From NCBI GenBank assembly GCA_006384855.1, contig VCJN01001965.1:1-64000 (forward strand): a stretch of 64,000 bases of DNA, written 5' to 3'. The translations under genes were made by a program, and so were the position numbers. The stretch is from Tetraselmis striata. Lineage: Eukaryota; Chlorophyta; Chlorodendrophyceae; Chlorodendrales; Chlorodendraceae. Below are positions 1 through 10,696 of the stretch, in pieces. Positions within the stretch are counted from its first letter, which is position 1; each line of letters opens with the position of its first letter. Below the pieces are notes generated by a model that searched no databases, was not told the origin of the DNA, and saw only the letters and a program-made list of their open reading frames with translations.

Positions 1-1440
1 ACCCGTTACACAGGCTACTGGCAAAGTCGTACCAGACTCGCGTACACTATTCGAGTTCTCATCAGTAGGCGACTCAACATAGTCGTTACTACTCTCAGAG
101 ATGACGACATCGTCACTCGAACATGTACTCGTCACATGTATATCGTCATTCAGACGTGCATTAGACAATAATGCGGATACCTCAGGTGCCAATGACATAT
201 CGGCAACAGTAACTTCGCAGTCATGCGACTCGACAGTTACTGGACAGCATGATGTAACACAAACATCACTTACATCCCTATCTACTGAGCTGTCAGCAGC
301 AGAATAAGGGCACCCCTATTTCATCTTAGGGCAGTCTTTCAGAAGGTGACCCTCACCACACTTAAAGCATGTTTTAGCAGCCAGATGCTTAGCATACTTC
401 TCTGGCTCATGCAGTTTTGTGCCGAGGCAACTTACCGAGAGAACGGGCGCCACTAAAAGACCATAGCAAAGGTCGCCGAACAGCGTGTCGACTCGTTGCT
501 TATCTCCTGTCGAGATATCGCCGGTATGTCGACATATTCTTGACGCGTACTCAGCGGAAGTTACCGGCACTCCATCAGCACGTCCTGCTGTCATCTGTAA
601 TAACAAACTTACCTGCATGCAAACTATAGATGCAGATGCAGATGATGATGATACTATAGATGCAAATGCAGGTGCAGATGCTACTATAGATGCAGATGCA
701 GGTGCAAATGCTACTATAGATGCAGATGAAGGTGCAGATGATACTATAGATGCAGATGCATATGCAAATGCTGCTATAGATGCAAGTTTCTCGTTGAGGA
801 TCTTGTACTTGAGCCGAAACATGAACGGCTATACGACGAGCTCCCAGGTCGTAGTCACAGCAGGTCGTTGATCAGCATGTGCAAGTCCGGCAGTAGTCGC
901 AGACTTCAGTCCCACTGTACCGAGCTGCTCCGGCAGTCCAGTACAGCAGCTACTGGTGCAGCTAGGTGCGATATATGACTAGAGCGTGCGACCTTTCTGG
1001 CGTGCTCATTTCAGGCGTGCGCATTTCAGGCGTGCGCATCTCACTGACTATCTTTCTGGATGATAGCCTAGATGCATATAAGAAACATTTCATGCCATCT
1101 ATGATGAGAACGTCAAACAGTTCTAAGTCGTCCTCAGAGACAAGCAGACCAGTTTCCTCACGGAGTTTCCGCACAGCCGTGCCGCGCACCGTAATGTCAG
1201 ATGCTGTCGACTTTCCGACAGGTAAGAAGAGAGTCGATCTAGCGTTCGGTTCAGTCGTCAGAATCACTTGGCGTTCGACCGAGTGACCCTTACCGTAAGT
1301 CACCACCACGGCTGCACAAACCTTGGTAGTCGACAGGTCGACAGAACTTTTCCTCGTTGAGCAGCAGCTCTCGGCTCTTGCCAGCAGAATTCATCGACTC
1401 GGACATGTCGAACTGTTCAGTCGAGTTATCTCAGATAAAG
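1..1440 (-). CDS. Nudix-like plus CCHC zinc-knuckle protein, gag-like, partial
   Basis: Read on the minus strand, an N-terminal block (about 1360-962) has a Nudix look: a VCAAVVVT strand, then GKSTASD, then RKLREETGLL, close to the Nudix box G-x5-E-x7-REUxEExGU. A low-complexity Ala/Ser/Ile/Val repeat follows (about 790-620), then a zinc knuckle CFKCGEGHLLKDC (about 360-330), and open, acidic Ser/Thr-rich sequence continues to position 1. The knuckle has spacing CX2C-X3-H-X4C, one residue shorter than the usual retroviral CX2CX4HX4C. Nudix proteins hydrolyse nucleoside diphosphates linked to other groups, and CCHC knuckles bind nucleic acid. The pairing suggests an RNA-binding gag-like protein of a retroelement. 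It looks broken in two or three places and is treated as a fossil. A host Nudix gene is the alternative. Confidence 0.45.
620..790. repeat. 30-bp coding minisatellite
   Basis: About five imperfect copies of a 30-bp unit built from GATGCAGATGCAGGTGCA and ACTATA. On the minus strand each unit encodes ten residues of the form ASIVASAPAF, which links the Nudix-like block to the zinc knuckle. All copies keep the frame. Confidence 0.75.
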
Positions 1441-1597
1441 CAGTGGAAGCTAGGATAAGGAGCGCAACAGTCGCTCCGAAACCAGTGCGACAGTCTCGGG
1501 TGCCTCACGCAGGTCAAGCAGACAAGGCTGTCGTAAACACACAGAAGGCAGCAGAGAGAGAAAGAAACAATGGTTACAACGTTGTCACCACCCGCCG

Positions 1598-1605
1598 CTA
1601 TTTAT
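1598..1605 (-). promoter_or_regulatory. TATA-like box
   Basis: The minus strand reads CATAAATAGCGGC here, about 160-240 bp upstream of the Nudix-like reading frame. It could be that frame's promoter. No other element supports it. Confidence 0.3.
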
Positions 1606-1736
1606 GCGTATGGCTAGCTCACAGCTAGCCACCACCAAGCGGCACGCGCACTGCTAAGCGCGTCACCGTGGAGAGTCGTGCCTTGAAGTGTCGAACAGGA
1701 GGTTGTCGCTTAGAGACCTCCGCACATGTAGTTGAC

Positions 1737-1770
1737 ACATCAGTTTATACACAAGTATACAACTGATGTT
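1737..1770. other. Hairpin in a gene-free stretch
   Basis: ACATCAGTT and AACTGATGT form a 9-bp inverted repeat around a smaller ATAC/GTAT pair. The rest of about 1440-1995 shows no gene I can support. Confidence 0.45.
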
Positions 1771-1995
1771 ACAGAGGCAGGTGCATTATACATATATGCC
1801 CGCTACGGGTACGCACATGCGTATTATCCCGTAACTACTACTGAACAGTGTACCGGTACCAGTAGGACTCATCTCATGATTCATCATCCACCAGTACTCG
1901 TATTGTGGCGCGTGACACACGCGCTCACACATACGATACAGCAGCAGGTACTCGTACATGAATGATGCTACGATCATACAGTACCCGTACAGAGT

Positions 1996-2768
1996 ATGCC
2001 ATTATTGTCACAGTTGGCCCAATTGACGGTTCGTGAGCTTGGAGTCGAGGGAGACGGAGCACAAGGCTCTGGATCCGGGCAGCGTGCCGCGGGAGAACCG
2101 ACATGCCGCAGTGCGTCCCGACTTGCTAGAGCTAGGCCAGAGCTGCGGCCGTGTCAGAGCGAAATCCGCGAGTGGCGAGGACGACTACCTCCCGGTGACA
2201 GAGCGCTATTGCAACGAGCATGGCCCGGTTTTCGACGCTTAGCCGAGTGCCTTGGTTATTTCCCTTCGCGTTCCGACCGAAAGAACAACTACCTCAAGCA
2301 GGATGACCGGCGTTTGCCGGCACACAATATTTGGATGACGTGTTTTGGAGCTCACACAGCCGCTCTCTTTGTGGCTCTCGACGAGATGCTACCTTACGCC
2401 TCCGTTGCTAATCAAAAATTCACCCTTATCTCGCGCGGGCCCGGAACCACGCCGAGGCCATCGACAAGGCGTTTCACTTTCGTCAAGCCCCCATGCGGAA
2501 GCTGGGCGAGATCAAGCGTGTGCACGGTGATCAAGGGGTACATGTCGTACTGCAAGCTCGGGACTTTCAGCCCGGAACGGAGCATTTGGGCTCCGCGATT
2601 TTTGGGCACGTGATGCGCGATTTCGAACGTCAGGTCTTCGACGCGACAGTCGCCAAAAGCGCGAAAGCTGCCGGCACTGCGCGAGTGGCGGCGACGCTCG
2701 CAAGTCGCGGGCGTGGACGTGGACGCGGTGGCGGTCGGGGGCGTGGCCGCAAAGGTGAGCATGAGTGA
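1996..2768 (+). mobile_element. Gag-like repeat copy with Arg/Gly-rich tail
   Basis: The 3' part encodes a helical segment (ARDFQPGTEHLGSAIFG...) followed by an Arg/Gly-rich tail such as GRGRGRGGGRGRGRK, typical of RNA-binding gag-like proteins. A second copy with clear similarity lies inverted at 30717-31037, with related flanking DNA on its 3' side. The upstream part is scattered over more than one frame, so the copy looks broken in a few places. No reverse transcriptase is attached. It could be the gag region of the DIRS-like family seen further on, but nothing in the sequence proves the link. Confidence 0.5.
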
Positions 2769-3263
2769 CGGCGTGGGACACCTTACGTACGTCGGAGTTG
2801 TTGGCGCTTTGCGAGGTGACCTTTCGGTGACCGCTGCACCGCAAACCCTGGTAGCTCAACGGCGGGTCGGACGAGCCCCCCGTGTCCGGACCTGACTCGC
2901 TACCCTCTAGACTTCATTTATTTATACCTTCCTCGGTGCGGCGTTTGTCACATCCAAAACCGGGTGCGGCTCAACCGTCCGCAAGCATGCGCATGACGGT
3001 TCAACAAATCGTCTCCCGTACCATTTCATCACAGTAGCCGTCGGTTGTTACTCTACGGGTTACAACTGGTTCGCAATGACCAACCATCATTCGCGAGTGT
3101 TCGTTACGCGCGAGACATGCCCTATCTACGAGCGCGACGGGCGCGCGGAACGGCTCGCCTACCTAAATATTGCCCGGAAATCCGTACCGGGTTCCCCGAC
3201 TAATAAACCGTCTCGCAATTACCGTCCAACTGTCGACAACTTGTTAACCTCTGCAGCCGAGTA
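2769..3263. other. 3' flank of the gag-like repeat
   Basis: No gene seen. The stretch around GTGTCCGGACC and ATGACGGTTCAAC matches, in inverse orientation, the DNA at about 30480-30620, so it belongs to the same repeat family. Confidence 0.5.
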
Positions 3264-3498
3264 TGATCTAACCTAGTTTAATGGGGTATCCCAACAATTT
3301 AATTGTCCTAGTACGACCCGTCCGGTCTGTCGGTGGTTTCAACCGGTTAAGTTACCGGTACCATCAGGTTTCAGTACGGGCTACCTCATCGCCCGCGAGC
3401 CATGCGCTCCCGGCGTAAGGGCTAATCGGACAGCCACTGACGCACACCGGCAGCTTGTCTCCCGTCTTCCAGCTCGCTGCCTTCGGCAACGGCCTCGC
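3264..3498 (+). repeat. Direct repeat copy A
   Basis: About 235 bp starting ATGATCTAACC and containing GGTGGTTTCAACCGGTT and TCATCGCCCGCGAGCC. It recurs in direct orientation at 5404-5640. A short piece (ATGGATCTAAACTACTTTA) also follows the inverted gag-like copy near 31203. Confidence 0.75.
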
Positions 3499-5403
3499 AT
3501 AGTACTTGTGCGCGCGAGGGTCGCAAAGGCTGATCAAGTCCGCACCGAGGTTCTTTTTCCCGGTATAGTGAGTCGTCGTACCGCGCACATGCGTTCCGCC
3601 ATCAGGCAGCGATGATAGACACCCCCTCGGTAGTGCGGTTTTCCCGACTCGTGCGCCCAAAGTCGTTTTCCGCTTTTCCATGGCTTTGCAGCTCGCACGT
3701 TTTCGGGTGGCGATTCGCACGGTAAGGAATTGGACCGGGGGGGGCCTGTTGGGGGGGTTAAACCTCAACACCCGAAGCCGAGTCGTAGTACATGCCTTCG
3801 TGGGCTCCCGCGGCAATGGATCATCCTTTCGCGGTAATCAATTCTAGAGGTTAGGTGAGGTGGACGCGCTCGGCACCATGCCCGCTGCTCGTCACGGTTA
3901 TCAACGACGACAACTACGCCCACCGGAACAAATCGGCGCGGACGGAGGAGGACGTCCGTGTCATCGGGACAACCACTCGCTGTCATGCAAGACACTTCAA
4001 CCCGTTCCACGTGTCCTCGCAGCATGGCGTCGTGGTATCAACGGTTGTTACACGTTGTGGTTTTTCGTAGCTACCCGCGTAACCGGGCCGGTACAGGATG
4101 GTGTTTTGAGAGAGCTCGTTGCACTCGCCTAACCGTGTTGCAACAACGTTTGTTGCGGTCGCGGTGGGAGGCGTTTGGGCGGCTCGTTCCGGCGTGTCTC
4201 CGACACATCGTATTACTGCAACATCGTCGTCACAAGGGCCAAAACAACCTGCAGCTGCCCGCCGCCCGCCGTGGGACAGCTCTACCAACTCGCGTGCTTA
4301 ACGTCTCATGGTGACCGCAAGTACCCCTGGCCGACTCCGGGTTTGGAACCTCGGCCACCGTCGCTGGTGCAGCAGCAGCTGCCGCCTCGTTGTCACCCTC
4401 GCCCCGACATCGTCATTGGTACCGCTACGGGGTGGCGTAGGCTGTCAAAGCCTCCACGCCGGTCAACCCATTCCAGACGTCACGACATCTCATCTCTGAC
4501 AACACGAGCTGCCCGCCGGGGGGCAGCTTCGCCACTTGAAGCGACTTGTGCATTTCATGGCGTCATCGCAAACATGCGACTTGTGAGGTGGTCGGCAACC
4601 GTCGCTGGTGCAGCAACGGCGGCCGCTTCACACACTCCGCGAAACAAGACCCGCGCCAACAACTTACCGAGTCGGTGGGCCTTCTGCGACGTCGCCGGCA
4701 ACCGACCCCGACACACCGAGCCGGTACGACACGACCACACTAGGGCCCACGTGCCCGCGCCCCGGAGCGTTAGGCGCCACTGCTCACGCGGGGCGGCGAG
4801 ACGACCGTCGCTGGTGATGGCAGCGGACTTTGCAGCCACCGCTGTCACCACGCACGCGGGGTTGCGTGTCCACCCTCGTAGTGTACATTGCATGTACACG
4901 TACAAACTTACCGTCGCATGATCGCGTCGCGTACAGCTTCCCAAACTTCATCGGGCGATACGCGGCGCGCTCGTGCGCCAATGCGTGCAGCTCGTACTCG
5001 TCGGAAGCAAGTAGCCGGGAGCGATACTGTGCCACTCTGCTGGGCACTCGTCGCCAACGTCACCGCTCCTACTTGTCTACAGTCCCGGTTCGTGCCGCAC
5101 GCCGCCACTACGGCGCGCGGTGAATGTTGTAGGGCGCCGTCGGGAGATGGCACCTAAATTTCGCGTCACGTCCGGTCTATGTCGCGCCGGCGTTCGCGCC
5201 GTCAACATCTTCCATCCGCGTCTATTCTGCGCCTGCGCCTCGATCGAGGTTCCTAACCTCTCGCTCGGCGCGAGATCTTCCTACAACTCAAGACACCTTC
5301 CGCCTTCGTCTGGTCGGCACGCGCACGACTGCCGACTGCCACTCTCGCCGCCGTAAACGAACTGCGTGTAACTGGCAAAATCATACTCGATTACAAGTTT
5401 GAA
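3499..5403. other. Repeat interior without a clear gene
   Basis: This GC-rich 1.9-kb stretch lies between direct repeats A and B. Its reading frames are short and have unnatural composition. The phrase CCGTCGCTGGTG recurs near 4359, 4591 and 4803, about 210-230 bp apart, which suggests decayed internal tandem copies. I see no conserved domain. Confidence 0.4.
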
Positions 5404-5640
5404 ATGATCTAAGCTACTTTATGGGGCTTTCCAACAATTTAACTGCGATGCCCTGGTGCGACCCGTACGGTCTGTTGGTGGTTTCAACCGGTTCTGTGAC
5501 CGGTACCATTGTTAGGTTTCAGTAACGGGCTGCCTCATCGCCCGCGAGCCCTGCGCGCTCCCGGCCGGGGAGATACTTCGGACAGCAAGCAGCAGCTCGT
5601 CTGCCATCTTCCAGCTCGCTGCCTTGGGCAGCGCCCTCCC
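5404..5640 (+). repeat. Direct repeat copy B
   Basis: Second copy of the 235-bp repeat, same orientation as copy A and 2.1 kb away, with scattered substitutions and small indels. The pair could be the terminal repeats of an old element or a simple segmental duplication. Confidence 0.75.
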
Positions 5641-5867
5641 GTTTCCGCCTCCGCCATGCGGGCTCCTCCTCCGATTGCCCTCCCTTACTTTCGCTGAGCC
5701 CTCCTAGCCATAAATAAATGGCGCCTCTTGTGGGTAAACTTGCCTCCGCACCTTTTTTGGCAGAACCAGACTAGATTGCATCAGGTTTAAATTAAACTGA
5801 TGAAAGATTGTAAAACCAGACTCAACTTGAAGCGGGATTTCTGCTGCTAGCTCATGCATGTAATTAA

Positions 5868-5920
5868 CCCCTACTATAGCTATAGTAAAAATTGTGACCC
5901 CTGAAAAGGGGTCTGAAAGG
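5868..5920 (+). repeat. Harbinger left terminal inverted repeat
   Basis: Begins CCCCTACTATAGCTATAG and runs to GGGGTCTGAAA. It pairs with the right terminus with a few mismatches and one short indel. Confidence 0.85.
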
Positions 5921-6061
5921 ATTGGACATAAAGATCTTAATTACGGGCGTTGCATGAGGCTACACGGGGGTAGTCGTATTTCCCAAATACGACTGAAATA
6001 CGTCTGTCGGGGGCGAACCCCCTGTCGGCAAGCGTTTGCCTCGTAGCTCCCGGTACGTTAA

Positions 6062-7607
6062 GTGGGCTCCGCGCGCGGAAGCAGGAGGCGGCGCCGCCAC
6101 AATCACGCCGCCACTCTCCGCAGCACCTCGGCCATTGATGGTTGCCCACCATGGCCCCCTGTGCACTCCAAGGCCGTTGTGCCCACCGCCTTCTATGCAA
6201 TAGGCGGGTACGTCATTGTCGCGGTCAGCGCGGTAACAGCCGAGATAGTATGTGGCTTTACAGGGATGCGCACCGCTCTAGAGGCGGACGAGCAGACTAT
6301 GTATCAGCTCGCGGGCGCCTTGGCAGCTGGTGCACTGAGCTCCGACCGGTCACCGCAAGCTGTCCGCGTACTGGCGGAGATTTGTCGCCACAACGGGTAC
6401 ATCAGGCGGATGTTCCTGAAGTTGAGGATGCCGAACATGCCTCGAGGCGACCGGGGGGGGGGGGGGGGGGGGGCGTGGGAGGGCAGCCACCTGAACCACG
6501 TGATCACGCTGTGGCCCGACCGCGAATTCAAGAAGAAGATGCGGCTGCCGCGCGTCACCTTCCAGGAGCTCGTCCGCCGCGTGGAGCCACTTCTCCAGCC
6601 GGACGACAACTGCAAGAACCCAAACCTTAGCATCCCAGCGTACTTCAAGGTGGGTGTGGGCGTGCACCACCTCGCACATGGCGGCAGCTTTCACGCCACC
6701 GCGGGACACGCTCACATCGCCGAGTCTACCGCTCGGAAGTACGTGATGTACACATGCGAGGCCATTATAGAGAACCTTGTCCCCGTGTACCTGCGCCCGC
6801 CCACCTGCCATGGAGTCTCAACAGAGCCAGCGCGTCTTCGCCACCAGGCGGCAGATGGGCAACATAGGCTTGGCGGTGGATGGCACGCATATTCCGTGGC
6901 AACCCGACTGCCACGAGTGGATGGACGAGTTTCGTAATTACAAATAAGGGCTGGTACTCCATCCTGGTCGTTGCCCCAGTGAACGGATTGGGCATGTTCG
7001 TCGACGATGAGATCGGGCACACTGGACGCAGCTCCGACAGCACTGTAGCCCATCATTCAGCCTTTATGCAGGAGATAGTTGCAAACAGGGAGAAGTGGCT
7101 GGGCTCGCCAGACGGCCAATTGATCAGTGATGGGGCCTTCTCCATGGGCCGCGTCGTGCTCACGCCGTTTCCCATGCCCCCTGAGGCGGCGGGGGGCTTG
7201 AGGAGTACCAGCGGTGGTTCAATTTCTGCTTCAGTAGCCCCCGGATTGTAGTGGAACAAGTGTTCGGCATCTGGAGGTCTACATGGAGGGTGCTGCTGAA
7301 GGAGTCTGACGTCGGGCGGCATTTCCTGTCCATGATGGTGATGGCTACTATGGTTCGGCACAATATGCTGTGCCTGGAGAGGGGTGGTATAGAGAATATG
7401 CACATGGCTGACGCAGACGATGCGGACAGTGCAGCTTTGGCCATTCTCCAGTACATGACTGACTATCAGGTGGATCGGTGCCCTGACTGCAGGCGTAAAT
7501 TGGTTTTGCATTGCGTTCACATCAACCGCAGCATGATAGTTAGCAGCGAGTCAGACGTGCACAAATTGAGAGAGGAAATTGCGTGGAAAATGTGGAGTCG
7601 CCGGTAA
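6062..7607 (+). pseudogene. Harbinger DDE transposase
   Basis: This is a transposase of the DDE_Tnp_4 type, the endonuclease and strand-transfer enzyme of PIF/Harbinger elements. The N-terminal part has the helix-turn-helix-like region LPRVTFQELVRRVEPLL. The catalytic core shows AVDGTHIPW (first Asp, 6879-6881), HTGRSSDSTV, LISDGAF (second Asp, 7129-7131), LTPFP, and VVEQVFGIWR (Glu, 7254-7256), so the DDE triad is present. The reading frame must change three times, near 6800, 6946 and 7195. The last lies in a G-rich run, so assembly error is possible for some. A 17-G run at about 6457 codes for a glycine stretch. The frame ends at 7607 after a Cys pair (CPDCRRK). I chose the ATG at 6062 only because it opens the longest frame. 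Confidence 0.85.
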
Positions 7608-7760
7608 GAGGACACTTGATCACTGTTTGTGTAAATGATGTTGTTTTGGTGGGTCCATGGCACCTATGTTTCGTGCGCCGAGTCGGGCGCAACAGCTATG
7701 TAAATTGCGCGCAGGCAGGCGCGGCAGCTATATATGATGCTTACATGCATGTCCTAGTTG

Positions 7761-8340
7761 CTACTTGCTGCCGGGATGCAAATGGGGGACATGCGGCTCA
7801 CTAGCGGAGCCATGCACGGGAGGGGTCGCCTGTGGCACTTGCACTTGCTGTTGCGGCTGTGATTGCGACTGCAGCGCAATGCCAACGGCATTGGCAAACG
7901 CAGTCATCGACGATGTCATCTTGTCAACAAAATTCGCTAGGGACGCATTCATCCCCGCAACCATCTTCTCTGAATGTTCTCGCTAATCCCCCGCCATGCC
8001 CTGGAGGGCCTTCATGAACTTATCCTGCACAGCTGGGTCACTCTCCCCATTATGGGTTGCTGCGCTGGCAAGTGCGTCCCGGATCTTCCTTGCTGTCATG
8101 GACTCGCCTCTCCCAGCGCCGCGGCCACGCCCACGGTAGCCTCTACCCATCTGCTTGGTGCTCGGAGCTGCGACCCCTAGTGCCACCGATGCGTCGTGGC
8201 TGATCGTCATTTTCAGCAATTGCCAGCATGCGCATGTCCTCCTGCTGAGCGCCGGTGAGGGAGCGCTTGCTGGTAGGTGGTCGGGTGCCTGCCGCGTCTG
8301 CGGTAATTGTTTGCAAAAAATAATATCAATGCGACAACAG
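7761..8340 (-). CDS. Harbinger second ORF, putative DNA-binding partner
   Basis: Minus-strand frame converging on the transposase, inside the element. Visible parts are an Arg/Gly-rich patch (GRGYRGRGRGAGRG), a helical stretch (MTARKIRDALASAA), another helical stretch (MNASLANFVDKMTSSM) and a Gln/Pro-rich tail. A stop near 7982 divides it. Harbinger elements normally carry a Myb/SANT-like protein that helps the transposase bind the termini, and this frame sits where that partner is expected. I could not see a clear Myb motif, so the role is inferred from position. Confidence 0.4.
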
Positions 8341-8351
8341 TGGCATGAGAA

Positions 8352-8547
8352 CAATGCCACAACACATGCAACTAGGATGGAGGGGGGGGGGGGGGGGGGG
8401 GGGGGCAACTGGCCCACACTGCCGTGGGCACTGGCTACGAGGTTGCACGAGGTTGTACGAGGTTTGTCTCTTCAGACCCCCATTTCAGGCCTGAAAAGCC
8501 TTTTCAGCACCCCCCCCCCAATCCCAGTTGCATGTGTTGTGGCATTG
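8352..8547. mobile_element. Small inverted-repeat element nested in Harbinger
   Basis: ATGCCACAACACATGCAACT at about 8354 and its exact reverse complement at about 8526 enclose about 150 bp. Just inside the left repeat is a run of about 22 G, and just inside the right repeat a run of C, so the homopolymers themselves continue the inverted repeat. The size fits a MITE. No target duplication was clear. Confidence 0.6.
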
Positions 8548-8565
8548 CCTATATAGGCTACTCGC

Positions 8566-8615
8566 GGGGTCTGAAATCGTTTCAGGGGTCACAATTTTTA
8601 TAGCTATAGAAGGGG
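8566..8615 (-). repeat. Harbinger right terminal inverted repeat
   Basis: On the minus strand it begins CCCCTTCTATAGCTAT and contains AATTGTGACCCCTGAAA, matching the left end. Confidence 0.85.
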
Positions 8616-8618
8616 TAA

Positions 8619-9219
8619 TAAAAATAAACTTGATGCGGGATTTCTGGCGCTGGCGCGCGGGGCTGAGGGTACCCTCTTGGCGCGGGGGGGGGGGGGGGTT
8701 TCGTCTGCGTCGTCTGCGTCGTCTGCGCGCCATTCTCGCATGTGATTACGATACTGCTGGTACGCAGGCGATACTTCACAGCAGCAGATGTGGACTCGCA
8801 CACACAGTAGCTGCTACCCACCATCGAGGGATTTTGGCACAGCAACGCAGGGATACATTAGCATGCAGTTGTAGATCCGCCCCGCCTCGTACAGCGGACA
8901 GTCTGTAAGTACGGTGTTGGGCGGGGTACGTGGAGTTCGGAGTGGCAGTCTGGCGGCGAGTCGCCCCCGCGGTGGGTGATCGAGGGAGCGACAGGCAGGC
9001 GTCCAGCAGGGGTAACTGGGGCAGAGGAAGTTTGAACCGCGCCCGCGCACAGTGTCAATCGACTGGGAGTTGATCGCGACTCGTGCATTGCTGGGGCCGT
9101 AACCTGTCAGTCCTGCCGCGAGGGGCGGGCCGCTGGACTCCGTGCAGCAACTGTGGCAGGCGGCGCGAAGTACAGCGCAGGGCCCACAGCCCCACACTGA
9201 CCGGATCACGCTTTTGAGG
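8619..9219. other. Upstream region of the RIIa-domain gene
   Basis: A 12-G run and a CGTCTGCGT triple repeat lie near 8680-8725. No other gene seen. It should hold the promoter of the plus-strand gene starting at 9220. Confidence 0.3.
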
Positions 9220-10116
9220 ATGGCGACGTGTACAGAGCCGGAGGTGTTGAAGTACATGCAGAGACATAAGATACAGCTGCTGTTCGAGGTGTGAATCCTT
9301 CTCCGGCACACAGATGCAGAGAAACTCTATCCCTGTCCGTATTAAGCGCCCCGCCGGCTCTCGAATGCGCATGGCCGTCGCACCCTCTATGCTGCCGGTA
9401 CGTCCTGCACGAAGTTGGCGCGCTTGCAGCGAAGAACCGTACTAAGGCCGCTTTCCCCGCTCACTCGTAGACGCTATCGAGCATGCTTGTGACGCACCGC
9501 CCGCCAGAGCCTTGGGCGTTCCTGAGTGAGTGCCTGGACCGAGCGCTAGTTGCCGAGGCAGCACTTTCAGAGCGCAACAAAAGGAAGAACACATTTTGCG
9601 ACTTGTTGCAGCGCGAGGCTCCGATAAAGCAAGACAACCACCCTGATGGTGCGGATCTCCTCTCCGTGCCCCCTGCTGGGCGGTGTTCACGGTCGACTTG
9701 CCGGACTGGGTCACTTTCATCGCACCCAGTCTCCTTTGGTCTCACAGATTTGCACGCATGCAGGGCGCCCAGTGACCAAGCTGGGAGAGAGGCCGGGAAA
9801 CTTCACGCAATACCTCACAGCCCACCACATCAAGGAAATGTTCGAGAACATCCTGGAGTTTTTGATCACGCGAGGACTGCCAGATAAGCCAGAGGAAGGT
9901 GGGGCAGTCACTGCCACTCAGACGCAGCATGCTTGCCTCCTCGTGCTCCCCCCCCCCCCCCCCCTCTCTCTCTATCAGCGCGCATCAAAACGTGTGTTGA
10001 CTTTCGTCGTTATTTGCCCCGGCCTACCAGCTGTATTCAAGTACTGCCAAGAGCTAGCCAAGGCGCAGGAGGCTCGTGCTGGGCAGGGCGGCATGGAGTC
10101 CATCTCAGAGGGGTGA
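9220..10116 (+). CDS. Tandem RIIa/DPY30-like docking-domain protein
   Basis: Four exons join in phase: 9220-9288, 9471-9648, 9764-9898 and 10031-10116, giving 155 residues. The first docking-type domain spans exons 1 and 2 (YMQRHKIQLLFE, then LVTHRPPEPWAFLSECL). The second spans exons 3 and 4 (YLTAHHIKEMFENILEFL, then KPEEAVFKYCQEL). Both follow the RIIa/Dpy-30 plan of YLxxHxI, an amphipathic helix, an RPEDP-like turn and a second helix. Such domains form dimers that bind amphipathic helices of anchoring proteins and are common in radial-spoke and other flagellar proteins of algae. That flagellar role is inference. The ATG at 9220 directly precedes the domain. Intron 3 carries an 18-C run. 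TGTAA follows 42 nt after the stop. Confidence 0.65.
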
Positions 10117-10157
10117 TGTGGACGGCAGCAGGGACCCGGCCTGCATGCAGAGCCCGA

Positions 10158-10162
10158 TGTAA
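10158..10162 (+). terminator. TGTAA poly(A) signal
   Basis: TGTAA, the poly(A) signal typical of chlamydomonadalean algae, lies 42 nt after the stop of the RIIa-domain gene. Confidence 0.55.
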
Positions 10163-10696
10163 CTCCAGAAACATATGTAGTGTACGTAGCATAGACGTAT
10201 GTAATTCTCGAATGCCAGATGCCCTTGGCCACTGGCAGTGCTCCTTCTACACAGTCATTTGCCGAGCCAGATGGAATGGGGGTGTTGGACACTCTGATCA
10301 AGCTGCCTTCAGTGGCACTTGGCGACGATTTGCAGCTCGTAATCGGCGTGGGATGTTTGTGCAGCGCCGCATTCGCAGGTGCTCATCTTTAGCATGCGCA
10401 CTCATTGAAAATCATGGGTGCCAGGCCCAGCACCATGAGACAGCTCAAACACAGTAGCGGCAAGCTTAAAGGTGCAGTACGTGTGGGGGGTAGGTAATAT
10501 TTCGTTTGTCTTGACATGGAACGGCCCTCCACAACAAAAAGCTAGTCTCGGCTAGAGGGGTACCAACCAGGGCAGTGCCCAGGATTAAATACCAAAAGGA
10601 AGGCCCATTGTAGGTTCGCCCCTCGAATGGGGCCTAGCACATACGCGACCGCTGTAAGACTCGCGCAGCGCTGGCTACAGTACAGCCCAAGGTCCT
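10163..10696. other. Convergent intergenic region
   Basis: It lies between the 3' ends of the RIIa-domain gene and ferritin. No further gene or clear repeat seen. Confidence 0.4.

Larger units (their letters stand above)
5868..8615 (+). mobile_element. PIF/Harbinger DNA transposon, full length
   Basis: The element is 2748 bp and starts and ends with CCCC/GGGG. Its inverted termini share CTATAGCTAT and AAAATTGTGACCCCTGAAA over about 40 bp, and it is flanked on both sides by TAA (5865-5867 and 8616-8618). A three-base TWA target duplication is the hallmark of PIF/Harbinger. It carries a DDE transposase on the plus strand and a second frame on the minus strand, the usual two-gene set of the superfamily. 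A GCGGGATTTCTG phrase lies outside both ends (about 5831 and 8633), so it probably sits in an older repeat. Confidence 0.88.

Noticed and set aside
2413-2859. Minus-strand proteins opposite the gag-like tail
   Set aside because: Conservation with the inverted copy at 30.7-31.0 kb supports the plus-strand frame here.
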